Of a stretch of DNA of 64,000 nucleotides, positions 27,479 through 37,063 are shown one piece after another; the stretch's first letter is position 1, and every line of letters begins with the position of its first letter. Origin of the DNA: Clostridium thermosuccinogenes (GTDB lineage Bacteria > Bacillota > Clostridia > Acetivibrionales > DSM-5807); assembly GCF_002896855.1 (NCBI RefSeq), contig NZ_CP021850.1, forward strand, positions 2,691,665 through 2,755,664, in the 5' to 3' direction. The position numbers were made by a program, and so were the translations under genes. The notes under the pieces are model-generated. The model was not told the DNA's origin and ran no database searches. It worked only from the letters and a program-made list of their open reading frames with translations.

Positions 27479-27664
27479 TTACCAGCTTGATTTTTTGACA
27501 CCGGGAATCTGTCCCTTATAAGCCAGATCCCTGAAGCATAACCGGCATATGCCGAATTTCCTCATGTATGCGTGCGGTCTTCCGCATATCCTGCATCGGT
27601 TGTATTTCCTAACTTTATATTTAGGTGTTCTGAGCTGTTTTAGCACCATCGCTTTCCTTGCCAT
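27479..27664 (-). CDS. rpsN: Ribosomal protein uS14, zinc-binding type, stand-alone gene
   Basis: A 61-residue type Z S14: [25 protein letters not shown] and CRLCF (four Cys zinc ribbon), and the invariant end [13 protein letters not shown]. It binds 16S rRNA in the 30S head. Normally this gene lies in the spc ribosomal operon between rplE and rpsH; here it is alone among non-ribosomal genes. GGAG precedes the ATG by nine bases. It is either an extra copy or a relocated one. It retains all four Cys, so it is not the zinc-free (C-minus) type usually induced by zinc starvation. Confidence 0.93.
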   Translation of the reverse strand: MARKAMVLKQLRTPKYKVRKYNRCRICGRPHAYMRKFGICRLCFRDLAYKGQIPGVKKSSW

Positions 27665-28201
27665 TCGTTACATCTCCGTTTTTCATTGTAATTTTATGCA
27701 GACACATGTTATTATCAGTTATAGTTTTTCATTACAATCTCTATTTATGCAAAAATTATTAATCTAAAAAACGGCTTCTTTGACAATTCCGGAGATGTTT
27801 TCCAAAGGCTTGACAATATCACACATGGCTTAAGGTGCTCTATAACTTCCTTCATCGATTCAAGCTTTTATCTCTGAAAAGCCCATGTGAAAAAAGCTTG
27901 GTTCATATGGCAAGCACCATCTCTTGCTATATACAAATAAGAATAGGTTCGGCAAAACAAGTATTTTTGTTAGTTTTGCCATATAAGATGATTTGCTTAA
28001 GATATACAGCATTTTGATATTTGTTCACAGTCATGTATATGTATCTCATAATAGAAACAGCTCTGACTTCGTAACAACCCCTCATGCTTGCATAACGCAA
28101 TCAATAATGAAAACATCATTACTATTTTCGTGTGAACTTATCACTTATAATATTATCAGAATTCTTAATGAACTAAAAGGATGGACATATCAAGCCCGTC
28201 A
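27665..28201. other. Intergenic stretch, nothing recognised
   Basis: About 540 AT-rich bases between rpsN and the kinase gene. The short open frames show no ribosome binding sites or family motifs, and I see no terminator for the amino-sugar operon here. Confidence 0.4.
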
Positions 28202-29116
28202 TCATAACCCATTCCTTAACGCCATGAGTACGGCCCCGTAAGCTGCATCATTTTTAGGAGTGACGCATACCACCCTGGGATGCTTCTGCTGAATGGCATC
28301 AATAAATCCCTTGCCAATAAATTCATCCTTCTGCAAAATGCTGCCTGCCATTGCCAGAGAACAGTCTTCCAGTCCCAGCCTTTCAACAACAGGAGACACA
28401 AGCTTTACCAGTTCATCACAGCATTTTAATGCTATTTTCTGCGCAGCTTCGTCTCCCTCCGCAAGTGCCCTTGTCAGAATAGGGGCAAGAGCAGCAACAT
28501 CACGTTTGTTTGTGTTCTTATGATATAAAAAACCAATAACTTCTTCTATGGTAGACACACCCAACTGCTCAAACACCATAGAGGTCAGGATGGTTTTATC
28601 TTCCCGCCCGTCATGGGATCGAACCATGGCTTTTAGAATATCGCGGCCTATAGCATATCCACTGCCTTCATCATCAATCAGATATCCGTATCCTCCCGTG
28701 CGATGCTCCTTCCCGGAATTATTCCTGCCGTAGCATATGGAACCGGTTCCGGCAATAAGTATGATCCCTTCAGGACTTCCCAACGCTCCGTAAAGTGCCG
28801 TTTGGTGATCGCCTGCAATAATGAGCTTACCTGCATATCCTGTCTCTCTCACGGTATTCTCCAAAAAAAGCCGGGCATCAGCATTGCTTATGCCTGCCGC
28901 ACCGATGCAAACACTCTTTATGAAAGAAAGCGCTCCAACTTTAAGGGAAGCTTCAGAAAAAATCCCATGCAGATTTTTTCTCACATTTTCTGCAGATTCC
29001 CCATTTATGTTAATTGCGCCGGTTTTAAATACCGTCAGAATATTTCCTTGTAAATTCGCAGCGCATACGGTAGTTTTTGTGCCGCCTCCGTCTATGCCCA
29101 AAACATATCCGTCCAT
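28202..29116 (-). CDS. N-acetylglucosamine kinase-like protein (BadF/BadG family)
   Basis: A 304-residue ASKHA-fold kinase. The phosphate-1 motif is LGIDGGGTKTTVCAA; the second, GIILIAGTGSICYG, is followed by GGYGYLIDDEGSGYAIG and the adenosine motif SLAMAGSIL. It would phosphorylate GlcNAc (or glucosamine) with ATP in the cytoplasm to GlcNAc-6-phosphate. NagZ, AnmK and MurQ upstream release or use GlcNAc and MurNAc, so this kinase would capture the GlcNAc released by NagZ. About 490 bases of degenerate repeats separate it from nagZ, so it may have its own promoter. Confidence 0.88.
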   Translation of the reverse strand: MDGYVLGIDGGGTKTTVCAANLQGNILTVFKTGAININGESAENVRKNLHGIFSEASLKVGALSFIKSVCIGAAGISNADARLFLENTVRETGYAGKLIIAGDHQTALYGALGSPEGIILIAGTGSICYGRNNSGKEHRTGGYGYLIDDEGSGYAIGRDILKAMVRSHDGREDKTILTSMVFEQLGVSTIEEVIGFLYHKNTNKRDVAALAPILTRALAEGDEAAQKIALKCCDELVKLVSPVVERLGLEDCSLAMAGSILQKDEFIGKGFIDAIQQKHPRVVCVTPKNDAAYGAVLMALRNGL

Positions 29117-29154
29117 CCTTCAACCCCTCAATAATTTATATTAGATATTTTATT

Positions 29155-29600
29155 CCTCACTATCTTTAAGCTTTCAATACCTTTATGCCTTCGATATCTT
29201 CATGCTTTTAGTATTTTTCATTTTCAACATCAATTAACTTCTAAATTTTTACTTTCTGCAACTTTACTTTCAGTACCTTTGCTTTCAGTATCCTTACTTT
29301 TAACATCTTGCTCTCAGTACATTTTTACTTCCAGCGTCTTCTCCGCTTATTATCTTATACTTCCAACATCTTTAATTTAACATCTGTTCTTTTAGTATCT
29401 TTTATTTTCAGTATTCCTACTTTCAGCATCTTTTGCTTCAGTATCTTTCATTTTCAATATGCTTGCTTCTAATTTTTTTCTTACTTTCGATATCTTCTAC
29501 TTTCAATATCTTTATCTTCAGTATCGCAATATTTTCTGCATCTGTACATCTTCAACATCTTTATGTTTTAAGTATTCTATATCACCTACATTCTAGACCT
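29155..29600. repeat. Degenerate short tandem repeat, unit about ACTTTCAGTATCTTT
   Basis: Some 25 diverged copies of a pyrimidine-rich phrase of about 15-18 bases (ctttcagtaccttt, ctttcagtatcctta, tttcagtattcct, ctttcaatatcttta, cttcaacatcttta) fill almost the whole gap between the kinase and nagZ genes. Stops occur in all frames on both strands, so it is not coding. On the transcribed (minus) strand it would be an A/G-rich, weakly structured RNA. Confidence 0.7.
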
Positions 29601-29607
29601 TTTTATT

Positions 29608-31158
29608 CTAAATTCTCACACTAATCTTCCCTGTCGGGGTTATTTCTCCCCTTATTACTTTTGCCAGAGTTTCCAGCGAAAGGGGCGTATACTCATATGT
29701 TGCAATTGCCGCCGCCTTTTGATCTATTTCCGATATATCATACGGATTTCCAAGAGCAACCGCTATGACATTGTCATGCTCCATGCAAAGCCTGTTGAGA
29801 ATCTCAATCTGTCCTTTATGCAGACGCCCGTTATAAGTGCCAAACAGCACAGCATCCTTTCCCTTTGCAGCTTCAAGCACATGCTCCATATCCTTCTCCT
29901 GAGGCACAGTGCTTATCAGCAGGGACTCCCCTCCAAGCCATTCTGCCATGAAAGCCGGGAAACTAAATACATTGCTCACGGGGTTCATAGCATTTGTTGT
30001 AGGTTTTGCAGGAAATCCAATGGAAATGATGTTCTCGCTCTTCACCGGCAACTGCCCCCGGTTATCCCGTACCAGTGTAATGCTTTCACTGCTTATGCGC
30101 AAAGCCTGGGTACGATGAGCCTGGCAGCCCACCACAGAAAAATCCGTACTGTTTATGTCATAATCGGCATACCTCGATTTGAATTTGAGAACCTTGTCCA
30201 CCGCTTCATCCAGCCTGTCTAAAGGCAACTCCCCGGACATGACGGCATTTTCAATTAGCTCTACCGCTTCTCTGACCAAACCTGCGGTATGGGATATAAA
30301 CACCATGTCCACTCCGGCTTTTATAGCCTCCAATGCACCTTTAGCAGTACCATAGTATTTTTTTATCGCATCCATTTCCAGGCAATCGGTCATAACCAGA
30401 CCTTTAAATCCCATATGACCTTTAAGCAGCCCAGTTATTATCGTTCTTGACATAGTTGCGGGATAATTTTCCTTCTCTATCTGGGGAAACAGGATGTGAG
30501 AGGTCATCACAGCTTCCGCTCCGCAGTCTACAGCATTCTTGAACGGCATCAGGTCAGTTCCCTCCAACTCGCAAAGCGGTTTATCAATTACGGGCAAATC
30601 CAGATGTGAGTCCACAGACGTGTCACCATGACCGGGGAAATGCTTCAGCACCGGCATAACACCGCTGCTATTCAATCCCCTCATCATCTCAATGCCATAA
30701 GAAGATACAGCATCAGGAGTATCACCATAGGAACGCACTCCGATGACGGGATTGGACGGATTGCTGTTTACGTCCATCACAGGCGCCAGATTCACATTTA
30801 TTCCCAATGCGTGCAGCTCCCGCCCTGTTATTTCTCCTATAATGCGTGCATTATCCGGATTGCCTGTTGCGGCAACAGCCATTGCACCGGGCATATTTGT
30901 GCAGTCCTGCGTAAGCCGGGTAACCATTCCACCCTCTTGATCTATGGAAATAAAGGCGGGATATCCTGTTTGCTCCCTTATCAGCTTTTGCAGTTCAATA
31001 TTAAGAGTCCTCACCTGATGTGCATTTTCTATATTTCGAGAAAACAGGATCACATTACCGACCTTATATTCTTCAACAAGCCGCATAAAATCTTCGTCAA
31101 TCTTTCCAGCCTGGAAGCCTGTAAAGATCAACTGTCCTATTTTTTGCCTTAATGTCAT
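29608..31158 (-). CDS. nagZ: Beta-N-acetylhexosaminidase NagZ (GH3)
   Basis: About 516 residues, no signal peptide, so cytoplasmic. GH3 motifs are FISIDQEGGMVTRL, KHFPGHGDTSVDSHLDLP (the flexible loop His and Asp pair of NagZ) and the nucleophile region VMTDCLEMDAI. A second domain of about 170 residues follows, as in Firmicute two-domain NagZ. It removes GlcNAc from muropeptide sugars (GlcNAc-MurNAc or GlcNAc-anhydroMurNAc). In ATGATTATGACA the second ATG (31158) has AGGG six bases upstream and is preferred. Lacking a signal peptide, it needs imported disaccharide, consistent with the ABC genes upstream. Confidence 0.93.
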   Translation of the reverse strand: MTLRQKIGQLIFTGFQAGKIDEDFMRLVEEYKVGNVILFSRNIENAHQVRTLNIELQKLIREQTGYPAFISIDQEGGMVTRLTQDCTNMPGAMAVAATGNPDNARIIGEITGRELHALGINVNLAPVMDVNSNPSNPVIGVRSYGDTPDAVSSYGIEMMRGLNSSGVMPVLKHFPGHGDTSVDSHLDLPVIDKPLCELEGTDLMPFKNAVDCGAEAVMTSHILFPQIEKENYPATMSRTIITGLLKGHMGFKGLVMTDCLEMDAIKKYYGTAKGALEAIKAGVDMVFISHTAGLVREAVELIENAVMSGELPLDRLDEAVDKVLKFKSRYADYDINSTDFSVVGCQAHRTQALRISSESITLVRDNRGQLPVKSENIISIGFPAKPTTNAMNPVSNVFSFPAFMAEWLGGESLLISTVPQEKDMEHVLEAAKGKDAVLFGTYNGRLHKGQIEILNRLCMEHDNVIAVALGNPYDISEIDQKAAAIATYEYTPLSLETLAKVIRGEITPTGKISVRI

Positions 31159-31209
31159 AATCATCCCTGCCTTCGATTCTTAAATATTATTGGCATTACA
31201 GAAACTTAA

Positions 31210-32406
31210 TCATAACGATATTTTTCCCATTACCACCGGCTGTCTTGCTCCTGTTACACCGGGCAGGTTGTTGGCCTCACCATGCACTGTCCGGTCGGCA
31301 AGGATGGCGAAAGCCACCGCTTCCTTTGCATCGCTGCTGAAGCCTATATCCTCCTGGGTAAGGGTTTCTATCCCGTACTGAGCCATCTCCCTGCGGATAA
31401 AATCCACCAGTACCGGATTATAGCTTCCTCCCCCACCGATTATCAACCTGTCGGCAGCACAATTATCCTTAACAAACCTGCGGTATGCGTCCGCTATGGA
31501 CCATGCGGTCAAATAAGTAACTGTTGCAACTCCATCTTCATCAGATATTCCGCTGCTTCTCATGTATTCAAATATCCGATTTACATAATCTCCACCGAAG
31601 TACTCCCTCCCTGTGGATTTAGGCGGAGGTTGGGAAAAATAGGGATCATCTGTCAACATATTCAGAAGTTTTTCATTTATCTTGCCCGACCTGGCGATGA
31701 CTCCTCCCTCATCCATCTTCTTTATGCCACCGGTAATCCTGCTCACCATCCCGTCAATTACCATATTCCCAGGGCCGGTATCAAAAGCGTACACCCGGTC
31801 TGGAGCACATCCTGCCGGAATTACAGTGATATTGCCTATTCCCCCTATATTTTGCAACAGTATATTCTTGTCCTTGCTTCGATACAGTATAAACTCCGTA
31901 TACGGCACAAGAGGCGCACCCTGCCCTCCTGCCGCCATATCGGCAACCCTGAAGTCGGATACGCATACTATGCCCGTCCGGTTGGCTATTACCGCTCCTT
32001 CTCCGATTTGCACGGTATACCGTATATCATACCCATCCTGCGAGTCCACCTGGGGTGAGTGATAAATGGTCTGTCCATGGGAGCCTATGATATCGATATC
32101 CTTCGGAGACAGCCCTGCTTTCCTTATCACTGCCAATGCTGCTTCTGCAAACAATTCTCCCAGAAGAAAATTCATATATCCGATTTTATCCACCGTGGAT
32201 TTATGAGGCTCGAAAAGCTCAAAAATCTTAAACCGGATATCTTCAGGGTATGGCATATTCTCGAAGGCGACAAGATTTGCCTTCAAATCTTCACCGGTAC
32301 CTGTTATCTCCACGAGGGCTGCGTCAATACCATCGACAGATGTACCGGACATCAGTCCTACAACCCGACGGACTTCTTTTTTGGCAATTTCCATCAACCT
32401 GTGCAT
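31210..32406 (-). CDS. anmK: Anhydro-N-acetylmuramic acid kinase
   Basis: A 398-residue kinase of the AnmK family: VVGLMSGTSVDGIDAALVEI, IIGSHGQTIYHSP, LLQNIGGIGNITV, YAFDTGPGNMVIDG and IIGGGGSYNPVL. It opens the 1,6-anhydro ring of anhydroMurNAc and phosphorylates it to MurNAc-6-phosphate, the substrate of MurQ in the same locus. The ATG shares one base with the permease stop (TGATG), so the two are translationally coupled. AnhydroMurNAc comes from lytic transglycosylases, mostly of Gram-negative cells, which points to scavenging. Confidence 0.95.
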   Translation of the reverse strand: MHRLMEIAKKEVRRVVGLMSGTSVDGIDAALVEITGTGEDLKANLVAFENMPYPEDIRFKIFELFEPHKSTVDKIGYMNFLLGELFAEAALAVIRKAGLSPKDIDIIGSHGQTIYHSPQVDSQDGYDIRYTVQIGEGAVIANRTGIVCVSDFRVADMAAGGQGAPLVPYTEFILYRSKDKNILLQNIGGIGNITVIPAGCAPDRVYAFDTGPGNMVIDGMVSRITGGIKKMDEGGVIARSGKINEKLLNMLTDDPYFSQPPPKSTGREYFGGDYVNRIFEYMRSSGISDEDGVATVTYLTAWSIADAYRRFVKDNCAADRLIIGGGGSYNPVLVDFIRREMAQYGIETLTQEDIGFSSDAKEAVAFAILADRTVHGEANNLPGVTGARQPVVMGKISL

Positions 32407-33263
32407 CAGCCTTTAACCGCTCCCACCGTAACACCTTCCAGGAAATATTTCTGGAGGGAAAAGAACAGTACAAACATCGGAAGGGCTGCGACTGTGGCCC
32501 CTGCCATCATAGGAGCAAAATATGTTGTATTGGCAAAACGGAAGTTGGACAATCCTACCTGTATGGTCTGCATTTTCATCGATTTTGTTATGAGAAAAGG
32601 CCAGAAGTAACTGTTCCAGTTATCCATAAAGGTGAGTATGGCCATAACGGCAAGCACAGTCTTGGATAGGGGAGCTATGATTTTGAAAAATATACGTCCC
32701 TGGCTGCAGCCTTCAATTTTAGCCGATTCTATAATCTCATACGGCAGAGAGGACAAAAACTGCTTCATGAGAAATATGTTGTATACCCCGCAGAGGCCAG
32801 GCAAAATCAACGCCCTATAAGTATCCTGCATTTTCAGCACGTTTACCACCAGCACATAGAGAGGCACCTGTACCACCTGATAAGGTACCATCATGGTGCA
32901 AAGCAGCATCCAGAAGAAAGCATTTCTTCCCGGGAATTTCACTTTTGCAAAAGCATATCCTGCCATTCCTGCAAAAATTACATTCGAAAGCATGATTGTC
33001 GTTGAAACAAACAGAGAATTCAACAGCCAGCGGTATGAATACTCACTGAAGTCGAAGAAAAACTTATAGGATTCCAGGGTAAAGCTTCGTGGAATCAGGT
33101 CATAGCTTACAGCCGCCGCCTCCAATGGAGGCCCAAAGGATGATATTATCATAAAGTATATCGGAAAAAGCGTTGCCACTGCAAACAAAAGCAAAAATAC
33201 TATGGTAGCAGTTTTTCTGAGCACACTGGTAAACTTGTTTTTACTGTATGTTTTTATTGCCAT
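32406..33263 (-). CDS. ABC transporter permease (MalG type), putative amino-sugar importer
   Basis: A 285-residue permease with six helices and the EAA loop IIESAKIEGCSQGRIFFKII near residue 185. The N-terminus (NKFTSVLRKTATIVFLLLFAVATLFPIYFMI) is typical of CUT1 permeases. AGGGGGA precedes the ATG. It is sandwiched between a second permease and AnmK, with a TGATG overlap to anmK, so transport and phosphorylation genes share one mRNA. The substrate is inferred to be an anhydro-muropeptide sugar or GlcNAc-MurNAc disaccharide. No ATPase gene is nearby. Confidence 0.88.
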   Translation of the reverse strand: MAIKTYSKNKFTSVLRKTATIVFLLLFAVATLFPIYFMIISSFGPPLEAAAVSYDLIPRSFTLESYKFFFDFSEYSYRWLLNSLFVSTTIMLSNVIFAGMAGYAFAKVKFPGRNAFFWMLLCTMMVPYQVVQVPLYVLVVNVLKMQDTYRALILPGLCGVYNIFLMKQFLSSLPYEIIESAKIEGCSQGRIFFKIIAPLSKTVLAVMAILTFMDNWNSYFWPFLITKSMKMQTIQVGLSNFRFANTTYFAPMMAGATVAALPMFVLFFSLQKYFLEGVTVGAVKG

Positions 33264-33284
33264 GTCTATCTCCCCCTTACCCTG

Positions 33285-34202
33285 TCAATACTCCACATCT
33301 TCGCCAAAATATTTGAATTGAAGTACCGATATAACAACGATAATCAATGTCAATACCAGTGCCTGTGCCGACGCAACACCAAAATTGAAGTACGTAAAGG
33401 CGTTCCTGAAAATGAGAAGCCCGATCATGGTGGTAGCATTATTAGGTCCTCCTGATGTCATCAGATATGCGTTCATAAATACCTGGAAGGAACCGATTAC
33501 ACCGGTGACAGTCAGGAAAAGCGTGGTGGGCTTCAGCAGCGGAAATATGATATAGCGCACTTTTTTAAGAAAGGATGCGCCTTCAATGTCCGCAACCTCA
33601 AACAAGCTGTCCGGTATGCCGCCCAGGGCTGCCACATATATAATGATGCTCTTGCCATGGTTTCCCAGCCATGTCATCAGAAGCAGCGAGAGCATTGCGG
33701 TTTTAGTGGAACCAAGCCAGTTCTGGTTTGGTATACCGAATAGCGCCACCAACCTGTTGAGAAGACCTGCCGGCAGAGGATCAAAAATCCAAAGCCACAC
33801 CAAGGACATGGTAACACCCGATGCCACTGAGGGAAGGTAGTAAATTGCCTTAAACATGGTCTGAAGCTTTTTTGACAATGGAAACATCAGGAGCGCTATG
33901 CCAAAGGAGATAAACAGATTCACCGGCACTGCCCCGATGGTATAAATAGTTGTATTTACAATCGATTTAAAAAAAAGTTCATCCTTTAGCAGAGCCTTAT
34001 AATTCTCAAGCCCAACCCATTCCGAACCCAACGGTTTGAATTTTTGAAAGCTTATCAAAAAGGCACTGATCAGCGGGTATACGGTAAAAACCAAAAAAAC
34101 CGCCATAGCCACGCTGATAAATATATAACCCCATTTATAGTCATCATTCATACGAAATCGCTTTCTTTTTTTTGCAGTTTTTGCACCGACTTGCACTTTC
34201 AT
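33285..34202 (-). CDS. ABC transporter permease (MalF/UgpA type), putative amino-sugar importer
   Basis: A 305-residue permease with a basic N-terminus (KTAKKRKRFRMNDD), six helices, and the EAA loop FEVADIEGASFLKKVRYIIF near residue 205. AGGAGGG precedes the ATG. It pairs with the permease 21 bases downstream. A 15-bp perfect stem-loop separates it from the binding-protein gene upstream, a usual device to keep permease levels below those of the binding protein. Confidence 0.9.
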   Translation of the reverse strand: MKVQVGAKTAKKRKRFRMNDDYKWGYIFISVAMAVFLVFTVYPLISAFLISFQKFKPLGSEWVGLENYKALLKDELFFKSIVNTTIYTIGAVPVNLFISFGIALLMFPLSKKLQTMFKAIYYLPSVASGVTMSLVWLWIFDPLPAGLLNRLVALFGIPNQNWLGSTKTAMLSLLLMTWLGNHGKSIIIYVAALGGIPDSLFEVADIEGASFLKKVRYIIFPLLKPTTLFLTVTGVIGSFQVFMNAYLMTSGGPNNATTMIGLLIFRNAFTYFNFGVASAQALVLTLIIVVISVLQFKYFGEDVEY

Positions 34203-34404
34203 AAGCCCTCCTTAACCTCTATAGCATACTTTTCTGTGACTAAAACCGCAGTCTTTCTGCTTCGTCTACCTTTCTACCTGCTGTCCTTTAGTCTAAATCA
34301 GACAGCTTACGCCCTGCTGTGTTCTTAATCGCTAGAATGCAGCCTTGGTAAAATATATTTCTTCCTGCTTAAAATATATCTTTTCAGGTAAAAGTTTTTG
34401 ATAA

Positions 34405-34444
34405 GATTATATCCAGCCCGTCCCTGACTGGGCTGGATATAATC
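34405..34444 (-). promoter_or_regulatory. Strong intercistronic stem-loop after the binding-protein gene
   Basis: GATTATATCCAGCCC (34405-34419) and GGGCTGGATATAATC (34430-34444) form a perfect 15-bp stem with a 10-nt loop, 24 bases after the binding-protein stop. On the minus strand the following bases are TTATCAAAAAC, not a T-run, so partial termination or mRNA protection is more likely than full termination. Confidence 0.7.
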
Positions 34445-34468
34445 TGCTTTTACCGTTCGTAAATTGAA

Positions 34469-35956
34469 TTATCTCACACCATCTTCACCAAATTCGGCAA
34501 TAGCAGCCTTTTTGACTTCATCATACATCTGCTCAGGTGTGATCTCGTTGGCAAGCAACGCCTGGAACTTAGGCTTTATAACTTCCTCACGGATTTTTGT
34601 TGCTTTTGCTCCGAGTTCTGCAGAGATATCCGGACGAGGTTCAAATACTATTGAGGTGAGCTTTTCAGTCATGGCAAGGTTATCCGGATCGATGTCAACC
34701 TTTATGTTCTTGGAAGCTTCCCTTCCTGATTTAGTAATCTGGGCCAGGAACAGCTCATTTATAGCCATGGCTGCCACTTCACCCGAAGAAAGGTGATATG
34801 CAGCTTTGACAACATTTTTGACGTGTTCTTCGTCTACTTCCCTACCCTGCCGGAAGGTCAGATATCCGTCAACACCTCCGCCGGCAACCTGCGGATTATC
34901 ACCCAGAGTTGGTGCAGGAAGCACTATGTAGTCAACATGGATACTGTCTTTTACCGCACTTGGGTCATTTGCATCCAGCTTTTCATTATTGGCTTTGGCT
35001 GAATTTTCAAATATCGGCATACCTTTTCCTGTAATCATGGTCTGTCCTGTAAGCATCATATTCCAACGCTTGCCGGCATCAATCGTATTGGATTCCTTAG
35101 GCATGGAACCATCGTCAATCAATGCCCTTACAAATTTGAGGACTTCAAGGAAGTTAGGATCGGTATAAGCATATTTTAAATCCTTGTCAAAAGGAGCAGG
35201 CATTCCTGCATTCATGGCAAGCATTTCAAGAAAATCCATTGCCGTTACACCGGAGCAAGCGTATACAAAACCATAACGCTTGATGGTGTCCCCCTCTTTT
35301 TTCACACCCTTTTTAACCATTTCCCTGAATTCATCAAATGTCCAGCCGTTTTTCTGTACGCTTCTCCAGTCTATTCCGGCTTCTTCAAGGAACTCTCTGT
35401 TACCTCCGATGGAATGCACGCCCATATAGAAAGGCAATCCATAAAGGCCGTCGCCATTCTTCATATACTCCAGAGTTTTAGGATCATAATCATCGAGTAT
35501 TTCCTGTGTAACTGCCTTGGAAATATCCAGCAGCATCTCAGTGGACAAGTACTTTGAGATAGCACCGTTTGCCTGTCCCAGGAACGCAATATCCGGGGGT
35601 GATCCTGCATTAACCTGTATGTCCAATTTTTGTGACATGTCTTCCCAGCTTGCAGGCTCAACGGTAAGGGTAAGATTTGGGTATTTTTTCTGGAAAGAAG
35701 CTACGAAATTGGGAATTTCGTTTTGGAAATTTGGTGTGATAGGTGGTACCAAAGCTGTAATAGTATCGGGTGCATCGGATTCAGTAGTTGTTGCGTCAGA
35801 TTTGGTAGATTCAGTGTCAGATGTAGATGGTGCGGCACTAGTAGTAGAGGTGTCCGAAGCCGTACTTGAATCTTTCTCTTTTGAGCAGCCGGTGAACACC
35901 ATAAAAACCATTATCGCCGCTAGAAGCATTGATAAAATACGTGGGATTCTCCTCAT
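34469..35956 (-). CDS. Extracellular solute-binding lipoprotein, putative amino-sugar ABC importer
   Basis: A 495-residue family 1 binding protein. The signal peptide ends in the lipobox VFTGC (Cys24), followed by a Ser/Thr/Asp-rich linker. The mature domain starts TALVPPITPNFQNEIPNFV and includes PASWEDMSQKLDIQVNAG, SPPDIAFLGQANG and YGLPFYMGVHSIGGN. It captures sugar outside the cell for the two permeases. Its place between MurQ and AnmK/NagZ argues for a peptidoglycan-derived amino sugar. GGAGG precedes the ATG. Sequence alone does not fix the ligand. Confidence 0.9.
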   Translation of the reverse strand: MRRIPRILSMLLAAIMVFMVFTGCSKEKDSSTASDTSTTSAAPSTSDTESTKSDATTTESDAPDTITALVPPITPNFQNEIPNFVASFQKKYPNLTLTVEPASWEDMSQKLDIQVNAGSPPDIAFLGQANGAISKYLSTEMLLDISKAVTQEILDDYDPKTLEYMKNGDGLYGLPFYMGVHSIGGNREFLEEAGIDWRSVQKNGWTFDEFREMVKKGVKKEGDTIKRYGFVYACSGVTAMDFLEMLAMNAGMPAPFDKDLKYAYTDPNFLEVLKFVRALIDDGSMPKESNTIDAGKRWNMMLTGQTMITGKGMPIFENSAKANNEKLDANDPSAVKDSIHVDYIVLPAPTLGDNPQVAGGGVDGYLTFRQGREVDEEHVKNVVKAAYHLSSGEVAAMAINELFLAQITKSGREASKNIKVDIDPDNLAMTEKLTSIVFEPRPDISAELGAKATKIREEVIKPKFQALLANEITPEQMYDEVKKAAIAEFGEDGVR

Positions 35957-36069
35957 GATTTGTTACCTCCATGTATTGATCTTTATTTCGCATTGCCCTG
36001 CAGGGCAAAAAGCGTTCTAGAGCCAATCATGTTGAAAAATGTTGAAACGCACCAGGTTCCAAACAGGAT

Positions 36070-36097
36070 GCATGGTTGAAATTTAAGTCAACCATGC
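36070..36097 (-). promoter_or_regulatory. Stem-loop between murQ and the binding-protein gene
   Basis: GCATGGTTGA and TCAACCATGC form a perfect 10-bp stem with an 8-nt loop. No T-run follows on the minus strand (ATCCTGTTT). It may limit read-through or protect the murQ message. Confidence 0.5.
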
Positions 36098-36142
36098 AAA
36101 AGACTTGTCTGAAAGTTAACACCCCTGCTTGATTTCACGTTT

Positions 36143-37063
36143 TCACAAACACTTCGTCATTTTTATCGCAGCGATGGCATCCTTTAGACGACCACCTTGC
36201 TCTTGCAGTATTTGCTTTCCTTCATCAAGCTGAACTCCGGTTTTTATCATCAGAATTGCCAGTTTTGTGTTGTCCTCCGCCTTTTGGAGATACTCCGCGG
36301 CAGTCTCATAATCAACCCCGGTCGCATGGCAGATTATCCTCCTTGCACGATCCCGCAGCTTTTGGTTGGTAGGCTTCAAATCCACCATCAGATTGCCATA
36401 TACCTTGCCCAGCTTAATCATCACACTGGTGGTCAACATATTTAAGACAAGCTTCTGGGCGGTACCTGCCTTCATCCTGGTAGAGCCTATTATCACCTCG
36501 GGGCCTACGATGGGTGCTATGCATACATCACAAATCTTTGAAAGCTTTGACTCGCCATTGTTGGTAACCCCGACAGTCGAAGCACCTATCTTTTTTGCTG
36601 CATTTACTGCAGAGAGAACAAAGGGTGCTCCACCACTTGCAGTAATACCAACAATAACATCCTTGTTGGTGATCTGGTACTGATCAATTAGTTCCGCACC
36701 TGCCGCTTCATCATCCTCAGCTCCCTCTACTGCAGTTCGCAGTGCCACATCACCTCCAGCAATGATTCCTTGAACCATTTCTGGGTCAGTGCTGTAAGTC
36801 GGAGGACATTCAGAGGCATCAAGCACCCCGAGCCTTCCCGATGTGCCTGCTCCGACATAAAACATTCTCCCTCCGTTTTTAAGGGACTCATATATTATGT
36901 CTACAGCACGGGCAATATTGGGTATCTCACGTCTGACAGCAGACGGAACAATTGAATCCTGTTCATTAATTAGAAGCAAAATTTCCTGAGTGTTGCATTC
37001 ATCGATATTTAGTGTTTGCTGGTTTACTTCTTCGGTAGTTAATTTGTGCAGGTAATTATCCAA
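36143..37063 (-). CDS. murQ: N-acetylmuramic acid 6-phosphate etherase
   Basis: A 306-residue SIS-domain enzyme: RMFYVGAGTSGRLGVLDASE (sugar-phosphate binding, then the catalytic Glu of DASECPPT), GIIAGGDVALRTAVEGAEDD with the second Glu, and VGITASGGAPFVLSAVNAA. It cleaves the lactyl ether of MurNAc-6-phosphate to GlcNAc-6-phosphate and D-lactate. It follows AnmK in the pathway. The start is TTG at 37063 with GGGGG seven bases upstream. It is the first gene after a consensus promoter at 37373-37400, with a leader of about 300 bases. Confidence 0.95.
   Translation of the reverse strand: MDNYLHKLTTEEVNQQTLNIDECNTQEILLLINEQDSIVPSAVRREIPNIARAVDIIYESLKNGGRMFYVGAGTSGRLGVLDASECPPTYSTDPEMVQGIIAGGDVALRTAVEGAEDDEAAGAELIDQYQITNKDVIVGITASGGAPFVLSAVNAAKKIGASTVGVTNNGESKLSKICDVCIAPIVGPEVIIGSTRMKAGTAQKLVLNMLTTSVMIKLGKVYGNLMVDLKPTNQKLRDRARRIICHATGVDYETAAEYLQKAEDNTKLAILMIKTGVQLDEGKQILQEQGGRLKDAIAAIKMTKCL

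Noticed and set aside
29155-29600. Repetitive coding sequence
   Set aside because: Stops occur in all six frames at short intervals.
34405-34444. Rho-independent terminator ending the amino-sugar operon after the binding-protein gene
   Set aside because: No T-run follows on the transcribed strand, and permease genes with good ribosome binding sites continue; better explained as an intercistronic loop.
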